DNA of 31,411 nt, taken from positions 1 to 31,411 of the IMG/VR virus record IMGVR_UViG_3300009008_000162; one strand, written 5' to 3'. Below are positions 7,675 to 15,534 of this stretch, one piece after another. This stretch comes from a virus. A model generated the notes under the pieces. That model worked only from the letters and a program-made list of their open reading frames with translations. It did not search any database and was not told the DNA's origin. Within the stretch, counting starts at the first letter, position 1, and every line of letters starts with the position of its first letter. The position numbers and the translations under genes were made by a program.

Positions 7675-10257
7675 ATGGCCCTCTTCAAAATAGACAAAAC
7701 GTATTTTGATACCTTCGAGGTCTTAACAGAACCAACAAGAACTTTTTCCTCTTCTTCGGTGGGGGGAATCACGGGCGCAATTCGTGTATTTCCCTTGGCG
7801 TCAATTGGTTTGAAGGAGATTCTTAATGTATCTGCTGAGGGGGAGCCACCGATAGACAGCAGCCCAGATATACTCCGTGGTGATATTCTGGCGGCTTTTC
7901 AAACATCTGGTTCTTTAACTGGCTCAGCTGCAGAAGCTGCAATGCAAGGGTATCTAGATTCTGTTACGTCATCGTCTATAACACTAATGAACCAGAAGCA
8001 GGTAGAAGTATTACGGTTTGAGCCTTCGTATAAGTTTACTTCAGACACTCTACGAAAGGGTGTTGTACAAAATGTCTTATTTCCTTTTTACCGCCCTCGG
8101 TATCCGACACCTTGTAATTGGTCGTTTACAAACTATCACACTGTAAATTTCTTCACCGCTGCCCCACTCCCAAACAAGGCGGGACTAAGAGGTTCTGGCG
8201 CGAAAGTCTTTGGTTCTATCCCAAAGCAGTCTGCTCTGATATATCCGTTTATGACTGCATCTCGCTATTCTATTTCATCTAGTTGTTATCGTCCAAGCAC
8301 AGCATTTGCGTTTGATTTCTGGATTAATCCACGCTACGGACAGGATACTAGGGCAGATGTATATCATGCAGGTACTTTGTTTCATTGCTCTAGTAGTTAT
8401 GCGGTATCATTAGTTTCCGGAAGTAGAAAAGACCCGAACGGGTTTGTGGATGGCTTTCGTCTATTATTACAGCTTAGCCACTCGGCCGAAATACCTCCAT
8501 CTTCATGTAGTTTAGATACTGGAGTGATAGGGCAATATCCACGAGATCTTATTTTTTCTTCATCAGACAATTCTTTAACAAAGAATAAATGGCACCATTG
8601 TTGCGTTCGTTGGGGTGGAAAGATTTCGCAACAAGGTACGGGATCATTTGTAATTGATGGTATAGAGAGAGGAACATTCATTATACCCTCTGCCTCAATC
8701 AGGCAAGAAGATTTTCCAGGTGCAGGTCCTGACGCTCTATTCGTCGGGAATTTTTATGAGGGGCCGAATGGTAAGACCTCTCCTGATGATAGCTATATTG
8801 CGCAATTCTTCCATCCAGCTGTAGCTCGAAATGATGGATTGCCCAATTATTATCCTAGCGTTTCTTATGATTCTGATTCTGATCTTAACAAGGATCCTCA
8901 ACGTGCTGGTGGGCCGAAGGGCGGCCTAATGACGTATGTTCCTGGGTACGCTTTAGATCACCCACTTCGTGCCGAGGTACATGAGTTAAAGATCTACAAC
9001 AAATATAGGAACCTTGCTCAGATAGACATATCACGAACCGATGGCGTGCAATATCTTGATATTGAGCGTGATGAAGGTCTTATGTTCTACGTCCCACCAT
9101 TCTTTGTTAAGAATACAAAGGTAAGAGAAATACTACAAACTCCATTTCAGTCTGTGATGGGATCAACTGATGATCCGTATAACGTTCCGCTAGCTTTTGG
9201 GGTTGGAGGACATTACTTGAATTTGGAGAATTTTGTAAAAGATTTTGCAAGTGGTCAATTTCCACGGCTTCTTAATCTTTCTGCGTCGACGCTCGATACA
9301 AGCACTGGCTGGCTGAGCGCGAATGACTTCTTATACGCGACGGGTAGCGTTGCAAAAAGGAATTTGACAATTCTTCCATGTGACAATGGGGGTTTTAAGC
9401 CAAATTTTGATTTGTTAAGACAAGACGCATATCAAAACGTTGGGCCGAATCTTACTGGGGAAAGCTTAAAGAAGGCATCTGCAAATGCTGAGCTTGCACT
9501 TTCTCTCTTTGTAAATGACTCCGGTCGCCAAAATCTGTCTATGATTTCTCTTAATAATCTTTTAGCTACAGGATCATCTGTAGTCGGCGGTGGCGTTGGT
9601 CAGGGTCAGGAAGAAAAAACGGGATCAATTTCGGCTGATTTGGCAGGACCAACTCCAGATGATCCTTCCATCCCGACAGGCTCTATTTTGACGATTTTTA
9701 ATCGTACTCGAGATGCTACGTCTGATGAGGTTGTTTTCTTTGACGCCAGCAATCTTTTCTATGGTGATCGTATTAAGTCTGGTTCTTACATTCTGAATGA
9801 TGATAACCTCACAGGCTCCAATGGACAGGTAGGAATTACGTTCAAGGATGACGGTCGAGGTAATCTATACCGGTGTGATGCCTCTGGGAGTCATCCGACA
9901 TGGGCTTCAGCGGGAACGCTTTTATACGATGAGGGTCTGGCTGTAATCAAAACACCGGTATTGCCAAGATTTGGAATTGATCAGTTTAAGGTCAGCATGG
10001 TGGGAGAACGAAAAGTCTACGTATTACAGATAAGCGTTCCAGCAGAAGCTGGTGAGCTTGATTTCTCATCAAACCCAGATTTTGAATTTTTACGACCCTC
10101 TGCCCTGTCTGCCGACGTGAATGAGGATTTTGTCTATCTTACAACGCTTAACTTTTTAGATGAAAATCTTAATGTTATCTGTAAGAATAATTTTTCACAA
10201 GCGATGATTAAGCGAGTTAATGATCGCTTTATTGTGAGAATCAGACTGGATTTTTAG
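7675..10257 (+). CDS. Large virion protein with LamG/concanavalin-like domain
   Basis: This is an 860-residue protein with an ATG at 7675 behind a GGGGGTGA ribosome binding site. Residues about 205-370 look like a LamG/concanavalin-type jelly roll: FAFDFWINP, a strand with TLFHCSS, the typical NKWHHCCVRW motif near residue 304, and a VIDG turn followed by a return strand. This fold is common in phage fibres that bind glycans. The protein ends in the same SSNP...RIRLDF module as its upstream neighbour. A Gly/Ser-rich break near residues 635-670 may be a linker. The stop overlaps the GTG of the resolvase gene by one base. I infer a receptor-binding or fibre/baseplate-linked role, without knowing the ligand. 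Confidence 0.7.
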   Translation: MALFKIDKTYFDTFEVLTEPTRTFSSSSVGGITGAIRVFPLASIGLKEILNVSAEGEPPIDSSPDILRGDILAAFQTSGSLTGSAAEAAMQGYLDSVTSSSITLMNQKQVEVLRFEPSYKFTSDTLRKGVVQNVLFPFYRPRYPTPCNWSFTNYHTVNFFTAAPLPNKAGLRGSGAKVFGSIPKQSALIYPFMTASRYSISSSCYRPSTAFAFDFWINPRYGQDTRADVYHAGTLFHCSSSYAVSLVSGSRKDPNGFVDGFRLLLQLSHSAEIPPSSCSLDTGVIGQYPRDLIFSSSDNSLTKNKWHHCCVRWGGKISQQGTGSFVIDGIERGTFIIPSASIRQEDFPGAGPDALFVGNFYEGPNGKTSPDDSYIAQFFHPAVARNDGLPNYYPSVSYDSDSDLNKDPQRAGGPKGGLMTYVPGYALDHPLRAEVHELKIYNKYRNLAQIDISRTDGVQYLDIERDEGLMFYVPPFFVKNTKVREILQTPFQSVMGSTDDPYNVPLAFGVGGHYLNLENFVKDFASGQFPRLLNLSASTLDTSTGWLSANDFLYATGSVAKRNLTILPCDNGGFKPNFDLLRQDAYQNVGPNLTGESLKKASANAELALSLFVNDSGRQNLSMISLNNLLATGSSVVGGGVGQGQEEKTGSISADLAGPTPDDPSIPTGSILTIFNRTRDATSDEVVFFDASNLFYGDRIKSGSYILNDDNLTGSNGQVGITFKDDGRGNLYRCDASGSHPTWASAGTLLYDEGLAVIKTPVLPRFGIDQFKVSMVGERKVYVLQISVPAEAGELDFSSNPDFEFLRPSALSADVNEDFVYLTTLNFLDENLNVICKNNFSQAMIKRVNDRFIVRIRLDF

Positions 10258-10814
10258 TGCAGAAAGAAGTTATTTTAGCGTTAGACATATCGACGTCTTA
10301 CGTTGGTTGGTGTTTAGTGGATAATCAGGGTACGCTGGTAGCCGCTGATGCCATTGATCTAAAGAAGATGATGGATATGTTTTCTAAAGCCGAAGCAGTC
10401 CACCAAGCCTTCGCCAAGCTCAATAGTGAGAACTCAATTAAGCGAATTGTAGTAGAAGAAAATCTGCAAGCTTTTCGTCCAGGATTCTCTTCTGCGAAGA
10501 CAATATGCACACTTGCTAGATTCAATGGGATGGTAAGTTTGCTGGCGAATCAAGCGACAGGGATAATTCCGGAATTTGTGAATGTTAATCATGCAAGGAA
10601 GTCTGTGGGACTAAAAATAGACCGGAAAAGTGATACTTCCACAAAAGATCAAATTTTGGTATGGGTGAAAAACCATGGAATGGAGAAATTTTCATGGCCC
10701 ATGCGTACGATGAAGTCAGGTCCAAGAAAAGGTCTTGTAATCTCTCATGAGCGCTGTTATGATATAGCAGATGCATTTGTTATTGCAAAATCCTGTGTGT
10801 TAGATGGACGATGA
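10257..10814 (+). CDS. ruvC: RuvC-like Holliday junction resolvase
   Basis: This is a 185-residue protein close in length to bacterial RuvC. RuvC-type nucleases cut four-way DNA junctions with a metal-binding acidic cluster. Here the cluster is visible: D10 in the first strand (LALDIS, followed by YVGW), E67/E68 at the end of a second strand (RIVVEEN), and D169/D172 in the last helix (DIADAF), with the same three-residue spacing as the last two acidic positions in E. coli RuvC. It starts at a GTG overlapping the previous stop and overlaps the primase gene by 11 bases. T4 itself uses endonuclease VII (gp49) for this step, so this phage apparently uses a different enzyme. The likely job is to clear branches from replicating DNA before packaging by gp17. 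Confidence 0.85.
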   Translation: MQKEVILALDISTSYVGWCLVDNQGTLVAADAIDLKKMMDMFSKAEAVHQAFAKLNSENSIKRIVVEENLQAFRPGFSSAKTICTLARFNGMVSLLANQATGIIPEFVNVNHARKSVGLKIDRKSDTSTKDQILVWVKNHGMEKFSWPMRTMKSGPRKGLVISHERCYDIADAFVIAKSCVLDGR

Positions 10815-11778
10815 ATTCATAGTAAAAAAAAGAATTAAGCTAATTCAACAATCATTTGGTACCTCTCTAGTAGATAGAGATGGGATCAATATTTCTGTCA
10901 GTTGTGTGAATGAAAAGTGTAGTACTTTTGGAAAGCCGGCAAAGAAGAAATTGGTAATACGTGTTGACAATGAATTTTACCACTGTTGGGTTTGCGGGCT
11001 TAAGGGCAAAGGCCTTTCTCGTTTTTTTGCTAGATATAAACCGCGGTTTGGTGCCGCGGCAAAAGAGCTGTTTAAGCACCACATCCAGGAGGCCGAGGAA
11101 GAAGTAGTCCCACCAGTCTATCTGCCTGAGGGATTTACACTACTTGCTGCGCTTCCAAAGCGCGCCGATCCTGACTTAAAGGCATGTAGAAAATATCTCC
11201 TGGATAGAGGCCTCACCCTTCGTGATTTGTGGTACTTTAAGGTAGGTAGCGTCACCAAGGGCAAATACCGACGGAGGGTGATAATTCCTTCTTTTGATGC
11301 TGATGGTAAACTGAATTATTTCACTGCCAGAACGATTGATGGTGATACAACGCGCAAATATGTAAATGCAAGAGTAAAGAGGACTGAAATTATTTTTAAT
11401 GAAATTAACATTGATTGGTCTGAACCACTTACGATTGTAGAAGGACCCTTCGACTTGATAAAAGCAAACCAAAATTGCACTTGCTTGTTAGGGAGTAGTT
11501 TAGCTGACCGCCACGCTCTTTTCCAGCAGATTGTAAAAAACAAAACAGATGTTATTTTATGTCTGGATCCTGACGCAAATGTGAAATTACACAAAATTGC
11601 TGCTAATCTTTCTAAGTTTGGGGTGAATGTAAAGATGATAGAAATAGATGGGTTTGACGATGTTGGAGAAATGCCTCCGGGCCACTTCGAAACGTTGCTT
11701 AATACAGCGGTACAGTGGAATGAAATGCATCGACTGCGCTCTTTAATAAGCGGCATCAAGTCGGGATCGCTTATATGA
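10804..11778 (+). CDS. DNA primase, zinc-binding plus TOPRIM domains (DnaG/gp61-like)
   Basis: This is a 324-residue protein, near the 342 residues of T4 primase gp61. The N-terminal zinc-binding motif has C34-x4-C39 and C61-x2-C64 (YHCWVCGLKGKG). It is followed by a DnaG-core-like stretch (RRVIIPSFDADGKLNYFTAR, then KYVN) at about residues 156-188. The TOPRIM fold carries E213 in IVEGPFD and D255/D257 in CLDPD, the usual metal-binding set. Such enzymes make RNA primers for lagging-strand synthesis with a replicative helicase, which is not in this window. The gene overlaps ruvC by 11 bases and the Mre11-Rad50 fusion by 4 (ATGA), so these genes are likely co-translated. A TOPRIM nuclease is less likely given the CHC2-type finger. 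Confidence 0.82.
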   Translation: MDDEFIVKKRIKLIQQSFGTSLVDRDGINISVSCVNEKCSTFGKPAKKKLVIRVDNEFYHCWVCGLKGKGLSRFFARYKPRFGAAAKELFKHHIQEAEEEVVPPVYLPEGFTLLAALPKRADPDLKACRKYLLDRGLTLRDLWYFKVGSVTKGKYRRRVIIPSFDADGKLNYFTARTIDGDTTRKYVNARVKRTEIIFNEINIDWSEPLTIVEGPFDLIKANQNCTCLLGSSLADRHALFQQIVKNKTDVILCLDPDANVKLHKIAANLSKFGVNVKMIEIDGFDDVGEMPPGHFETLLNTAVQWNEMHRLRSLISGIKSGSLI

Positions 11779-14700
11779 GTTTTAGGTGCGCCCACTTTGC
11801 AGATATTCATTTTCGAGGGCTTACGAGGCACGAAGAATATCGAGACGTTTTTTCAAGGGCATTTAAGAAGCTTCAAGAGCTCTCTCCAGATGCCATTTTC
11901 CTGGGTGGAGACATTGTCCATTCAAAAACACAAGGAATAAGCCCTGAGCTTATTGAGATTCTTCGATGGTGGTTTACGTCCCTTGCAGAAATTGCTCCAG
12001 TCCATGTAATTTTAGGAAATCATGATGGATTGATGACTAATGAAGACCGGCTAGATGCTATCACACCCATTATTAACACGTTAAACAACCCACGAATTCA
12101 ATTAATGAAGGGTACGGGTGTATACCCAACCGGAATTCCGGGCTTTAACTGGTGTGTATTTTGTTGTTTCGATCAAGCTGGGTGGGAGAAGCTCTCTCCA
12201 CCAGCGGAGGGTGTGAGTATTGCTGCTTTTCACGGCGCGGTGAACGGTTCGTTAACAGATCAAGAGTGGGAAATCAACGGTGATAGCGTGAAGGTAGATT
12301 TTTTCGCTGATTTTGACTATACAATGCTCGGAGACATTCATAAAAGGCAATTTTTAACAGAACGGGTGGCGTATCCAGGATCGACGATTCAGCAGAACTA
12401 CGGAGAAGACGAAGAAAAGGGGTTTCTGCTTTGGGATATCAAAGACAAGGAAACTTTCAGCGTAGATTTTATTCCGCTAAAGAATAAACGTTCTTTTAGG
12501 ACGATTAAGTGGCTTGGAGACGTTACAAGTACGTTACAGCCGCTGCCACCAGAGTGGTCATCTTCAAGATTTCGTGTAGCCCACACTGGATTGTCACAAT
12601 TAGACTTTAATCAGCTTCAAAATGCGCTAAAAGAGCAATTTAACGCTTACGAAGTCGTCTCTAAGAATGAAGCGTCGAATTTTTCTGGTGCAGATACTGA
12701 AATTAGCACTTCTATTGGGAAAATTAGCCGAAATGACCTTCGAGTCTTCAGTCAACAAGACAAATTAATGTCAGATTTCGTTTCTGGGCTAAAAATAGAG
12801 GATTCCGCGCGAGAATCTCTAAGATTGCTCCACAAAGACGTTTTCAAACGTTGCGTGCAGCAAGTTTCTAACAAATCGCACCAATGGCGTCTAAGAAAGC
12901 TAAATTTCAATAATACTTTCGGCTATGGAGAGAATAATTCAATAGATTTTGATTTATTGCATGGGATAACCGGAATTTTTGGAAAAAATCGCTGTGGAAA
13001 GTCATCTATCCCCGGAACGTTGGTATACTCCTTGTTCAACGCCACTGATCGGGGCACGATTAAGAATATTCACGTTATGAATAGCCGAAAAACGTATTGC
13101 CAGGCTTCTACAGACTTTTCTGTGGGTGGGGAGATGTATAGGGCTGATAGACAGACAGTCAAAAAGGTAACCCGGAAGGGAAGCGTCTCCGCGCCGACAA
13201 ATCTGAACCTTTTCAAGATAGATGGTGATGGTCAGATTCTAAAAGATGACACAGGGGAGCAAAGAAGAGAAACAGAGAAGTCACTTCGTGATTTAGTGGG
13301 CACGGTGGAAGATTTCTTAATGACGTCCTTTGCATCTCAGGGCGATATGAATGCATTCATTAGAGAAGGATCAACAAAGAGAAAGTCAATTCTTACTAGA
13401 TTTCTTGATCTCCAGATTTTTGATGATATGCTTCGAGTCGCAAAGAATGAGATGGCTGAATTAAGAGGTGAAATGAAAACAGCTCCTGATCGAAATTGGG
13501 ATGTTTTAATTTCTGAACAAAACAGTCTTTTAGAGAACTTTTCATCTGAAAAATCAGAAATTGAAGATGAGCTTCAGGAAAAGAAAGAAAAGAGAGATAC
13601 CTTGAAAATCCAGCTTGCAGCGCTACCCACTGCGGGCTCTTATACAAAGAAGCAAATCACTGACCAAACCGTCAAACTGCACTCATTTGAAGCAAGAAAA
13701 GCTGACTTTAAGGACCAGATTTTGAAGCTTTCAATGGAGATGGATTCTGCGTCAAAGTTGTTAGAGAAGATCGAGATTATTCGGAACCAATTCCCTATTG
13801 ACGATTTACGTAATCAAGTTGATCTACAAAAAGACCTCAAGAACCAATATGAGCTATTGGACTCACGACTTCAATTAGAGCTGCAACGCTTGGATTCGAA
13901 AAAGAAATCAGCAAAGAAGCTGGATGCTGTCCCGTGTGGTGATGAATTTCCCAAATGTCCCTACATTCGTGCAGCACACAAAAGCGCCAAAGAGCTCGGG
14001 GGTCAAAAAGAAATAGTGTCGACAACGCGCAGGGAATTGCGCGCAATTAAGTCTAATTTAGACTCTTTGGTATCTGAGGGTCTAAATGAAAAGATGAAGA
14101 AGTATGAAGACATACTCCAGCAGGATCAAGAGCTTAAGCTTGGCTATTCTGATATGAAGCTTGGTATGCGAGAGCTTGAAGCGCAGCATCAGGAAGTAAA
14201 GACGTCGCTTAATTCGGGGAAAGAATTATTGAGAGAGATGCGCTTACGCTCTATCGATGAAGAGAAAGATTCTGAGGTTGCAAAAATGCAATTAGATCTT
14301 TCGAACATTGATAAGCGGATTGCAGAACTCGATGCTGGGCGCCTTTATCATGCAGAACAGATAAGCGTGTCGCGTCAGAAGGTAGAAGATCTTACTTCTG
14401 AAAATAAAAGATTTGGAGCAATAAAGCAGAGGTGGGAAACTTACAGTTTGTTTATTCAAGCAGTCGATAAAAAAGGGATACCGCTTACCATTTTATCATT
14501 ACAGTTACCGCAGATAAACGCTGAGCTTCGAAAAATCTTACAGGGCGTCGTAAATTTTGATATTATTTTAGAGCCAGAAATAGACTCGAATCAGATGGAG
14601 ATTTTTATCGACTATGGTGATTCAAGGAGAATTATAGAATGCGGTTCAGGCATGGAGAAAATGATTTCGTCATTAGCCCTGAGGGTTGCGCTAATAAATA

Positions 14701-14918
14701 TTTGTAATGCTCCCAGAAGCGATATTCTCATAATTGATGAAGGGTTTGGGGCTTTAGACGATAAAAACATAGAAGCGTGTAGCCGCTTATTGATAAGTCT
14801 TAAAAAATACTTTTCGAATATTCTTGTGATATCACATGTTGATGCAGTAAAAGATATCGTTGACAATGTTTTAGACATCCAGAAAAATGGGAAGGACGCC
14901 TGTGTTAAATTTTCATAG
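11775..14918 (+). CDS. Fused SbcD/Mre11 nuclease and SbcC/Rad50 ATPase (gp47-gp46 fusion)
   Basis: This is a single 1047-residue chain. The N-terminal half is a calcineurin-type nuclease with all motifs in order: D10-x-H12, G45-D46, G81-N82-H83-D84, H153 and G186-D187-x-H189. The C-terminal half is a Rad50/SbcC ATPase with Walker A G403-S411 (GKNRCGKSS), a Q-loop near SFASQGDMNAF, a coiled coil (about 560-900), a hook with C721-x6-C728, an ABC-type signature (GSGMEKM), Walker B ending D988-E989, and a SHVD switch. In T4 the nuclease (gp47, 339 residues) and ATPase (gp46, 560) are separate, and gene 47 precedes 46; the fusion keeps that order. The complex resects double-strand ends and is central to recombination-dependent replication. 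The hook spacing is wider than the usual CxxC. No frameshift is needed to read it through. Confidence 0.9.
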   Translation: MSFRCAHFADIHFRGLTRHEEYRDVFSRAFKKLQELSPDAIFLGGDIVHSKTQGISPELIEILRWWFTSLAEIAPVHVILGNHDGLMTNEDRLDAITPIINTLNNPRIQLMKGTGVYPTGIPGFNWCVFCCFDQAGWEKLSPPAEGVSIAAFHGAVNGSLTDQEWEINGDSVKVDFFADFDYTMLGDIHKRQFLTERVAYPGSTIQQNYGEDEEKGFLLWDIKDKETFSVDFIPLKNKRSFRTIKWLGDVTSTLQPLPPEWSSSRFRVAHTGLSQLDFNQLQNALKEQFNAYEVVSKNEASNFSGADTEISTSIGKISRNDLRVFSQQDKLMSDFVSGLKIEDSARESLRLLHKDVFKRCVQQVSNKSHQWRLRKLNFNNTFGYGENNSIDFDLLHGITGIFGKNRCGKSSIPGTLVYSLFNATDRGTIKNIHVMNSRKTYCQASTDFSVGGEMYRADRQTVKKVTRKGSVSAPTNLNLFKIDGDGQILKDDTGEQRRETEKSLRDLVGTVEDFLMTSFASQGDMNAFIREGSTKRKSILTRFLDLQIFDDMLRVAKNEMAELRGEMKTAPDRNWDVLISEQNSLLENFSSEKSEIEDELQEKKEKRDTLKIQLAALPTAGSYTKKQITDQTVKLHSFEARKADFKDQILKLSMEMDSASKLLEKIEIIRNQFPIDDLRNQVDLQKDLKNQYELLDSRLQLELQRLDSKKKSAKKLDAVPCGDEFPKCPYIRAAHKSAKELGGQKEIVSTTRRELRAIKSNLDSLVSEGLNEKMKKYEDILQQDQELKLGYSDMKLGMRELEAQHQEVKTSLNSGKELLREMRLRSIDEEKDSEVAKMQLDLSNIDKRIAELDAGRLYHAEQISVSRQKVEDLTSENKRFGAIKQRWETYSLFIQAVDKKGIPLTILSLQLPQINAELRKILQGVVNFDIILEPEIDSNQMEIFIDYGDSRRIIECGSGMEKMISSLALRVALINICNAPRSDILIIDEGFGALDDKNIEACSRLLISLKKYFSNILVISHVDAVKDIVDNVLDIQKNGKDACVKFS

Positions 14919-15126
14919 GAAGAAACCGGTTCCTCTTGATTGCCCGCTATGTCGAAAGATGTTTCGGGATCTTCAGGATTCGCTACAATATTTAGAGAGT
15001 GGGTGTTGTACAGATTGTTGGTTAGGATTTGTCGAACCCTTAAAAAAAATTAATAAAGATGAGGAATATTTTCCCACTCGCCAAGAAATAAACCAATGGA
15101 AGAAAAAGCTTAAGGGCCATAATTAG
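14902..15126 (+). CDS. Small four-cysteine, probable zinc-binding protein
   Basis: This encodes about 74 residues. I prefer the GTG at 14902 because AAGGA (14892-14896) sits 5 bases upstream; the in-frame ATG at 14887 would give 79 residues but has no ribosome binding site. The gene overlaps the end of the Mre11-Rad50 fusion. It has a CPLC knuckle followed about 20 residues later by CCTDC, enough for one zinc site, then a basic, lysine-rich C-terminal helix. This resembles small zinc-ribbon or adaptor proteins. Position suggests a partner of the DNA-processing cassette or a regulator of the next genes. I do not recognise a family and assign no function. Confidence 0.6.
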   Translation: MLNFHRKKPVPLDCPLCRKMFRDLQDSLQYLESGCCTDCWLGFVEPLKKINKDEEYFPTRQEINQWKKKLKGHN

Positions 15127-15143
15127 TTTGAGGAGAACCACCA

Positions 15144-15527
15144 ATGTTGAATTTAGAAGAAGTTAGAGCGCTCGGCGAGGTCTTAAATGTCTCGTGGGGT
15201 AAGTCCACCGACAAGTATCTAAAGAACGGCTTAAAAGTCACGCATAATTTCGCTGGTGACGTATTAGATTTGCAGTACCAGACTGTTGTGCATTTTGCTG
15301 CTGAGACAGCTCTGGGCTTGCAAGCTGTTCGTCAAAGAGAGATTTCTAATGAGATTTTTACCAGCGCGCTTAAGGAAATTAAAAGCCATTTCAAGGAAGT
15401 AGTCGGCAGAGCACTAAAGGTTGAAGAGCTGAACAGGGATGATGATGTGGAGTTGATTCAAGCTACTTCGAATTCTCCCCGAAAGATTGCATACTATAGA
15501 GCGCTGATAAGGCTTCGTGTAAGCTAG
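15144..15527 (+). CDS. Conserved-looking hypothetical protein upstream of terminase
   Basis: This is a 127-residue protein whose ATG lies 8 bases after GAGGAG. It appears alpha/beta: an N-terminal helix (EEVRALGEVLNVSWGKS), two strands (LKVTHNFAGDVLDLQYQTVV), then helices. The C-terminal basic stretch (RKIAYYRALIRLRV) could contact nucleic acid. It sits 7 bases before gp17, the place occupied by the small terminase gp16 in T4, but I see no clear gp16-like helix-turn-helix or coiled coil, so that identity rests on position only. It could equally be an unrelated accessory protein. Confidence 0.6.
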   Translation: MLNLEEVRALGEVLNVSWGKSTDKYLKNGLKVTHNFAGDVLDLQYQTVVHFAAETALGLQAVRQREISNEIFTSALKEIKSHFKEVVGRALKVEELNRDDDVELIQATSNSPRKIAYYRALIRLRVS

Positions 15528-15534
15528 TGCTCTT

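Noticed and set aside
11316-11831. A 171-codon - strand frame across the primase/Mre11 junction
   Set aside because: It covers the catalytic TOPRIM and nuclease codons of two well-supported genes and has no coding features of its own.
15144-15527. Firm call of small terminase gp16
   Set aside because: Only position supports it; no helix-turn-helix or central oligomerisation coil could be recognised, so it is left as hypothetical.
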